Assembly: GCA_013140415.1 (NCBI GenBank)
Contig: JABFSW010000129.1
Location: 1-5,670 of the forward strand
Length of the DNA stretch: 5,670 nt
Direction of reading: 5' to 3'
Source of the DNA: Nitrosarchaeum sp.
Lineage (GTDB): Archaea; Thermoproteota; Nitrososphaeria; Nitrososphaerales; Nitrosopumilaceae
Part shown: positions 5,617 through 5,670 of the stretch, in pieces
How positions within the stretch are numbered: position 1 is the stretch's first letter
Layout: every line of letters starts with the position of its first letter
Notes under the pieces: model-generated
What the model saw: only the letters and a program-made list of their open reading frames with translations
Databases searched by the model: none
What the model was told of the DNA's origin: nothing
Position numbers and translations under genes: made by a program

Positions 5617-5670
5617 ATGCAATCATTACAATTACGAAATGAATCATTAGTGGAGATTGCCACATTTTTA
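5617..5670 (+). CDS. Start of a downstream gene, possibly a VWA-domain partner of the AAA+ ATPase (truncated by window end)
   Basis: An ATG follows the TAG of the AAA+ gene with no gap, and the frame stays open for 18 codons to the window end (MQSLQLRNESLVEIATFL). The zero-length junction is typical of translationally coupled genes. Too little sequence is visible to identify a domain. A CoxE/CbbO-like von Willebrand factor A protein is expected here only because MoxR-type ATPases are usually followed by one. Confidence 0.6.
   Translation, partial: MQSLQLRNESLVEIATFL

Noticed and set aside
1..5670. CRISPR arrays, insertion sequences or integration sites.
   Set aside because: No regularly spaced repeats, transposase-like frames or terminal inverted repeats were seen on either strand.

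Overview
The window looks like a stretch of an AT-rich archaeal chromosome, most likely a member of the Thaumarchaeota (Nitrososphaeria, Nitrosopumilus-like). The gene set is archaeal: ribosomal protein eS1/S3Ae, a DHH/RecJ-type phosphoesterase, KEOPS subunit Pcc1, a COG1325-type RNA-binding protein and a geranylgeranyl-reductase-family flavoprotein. Several genes have an archaeal TATA element about 26 nt before a TTG or GTG start, as expected for leaderless mRNAs. The assignment to Thaumarchaeota rests on base composition and protein flavour, not on a marker gene. All protein genes lie on the + strand.

Layout. (1) Positions 2-2047 are a tight cluster: the 3' part of a DHH/DHHA1 gene, pcc1 (overlapping it by 38 bp) and serS (overlapping pcc1 by 1 bp in a TAATG junction with a Shine-Dalgarno motif). 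(2) Positions 2058-3148 hold the eS1 (S3Ae) gene behind its own TATA box, followed by a small RNA-binding protein gene. (3) Positions 3149-3322 are a 174-bp gap without a protein gene. It holds a compact GC-rich element that I read as a box C/D sRNA with two well-formed kink-turns. It also holds an imperfect direct repeat and the promoter of the next gene. (4) Positions 3323-4780 encode the FAD-dependent geranylgeranyl-reductase-like protein. (5) Positions 4819-5670 hold a MoxR/CbbQ-type AAA+ ATPase and, directly abutting it, the first 18 codons of another gene, possibly its von Willebrand-factor-A partner.

How the genes fit together: regions 1-3 are dominated by translation and RNA biology (tRNA modification, tRNA charging, small ribosomal subunit, RNA binding and, by inference, rRNA 2'-O-methylation). 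The later genes are metabolic (isoprenoid or lipid saturation) and chaperone-like (MoxR AAA+). The most notable observation is the candidate C/D sRNA. Its D' guide can pair for 11 nt (9 Watson-Crick, 2 G-U) with the universally conserved 23S rRNA P-loop as I remember it, and the N+5 rule would place the methyl group on the nucleotide equivalent to E. coli Gm2251.
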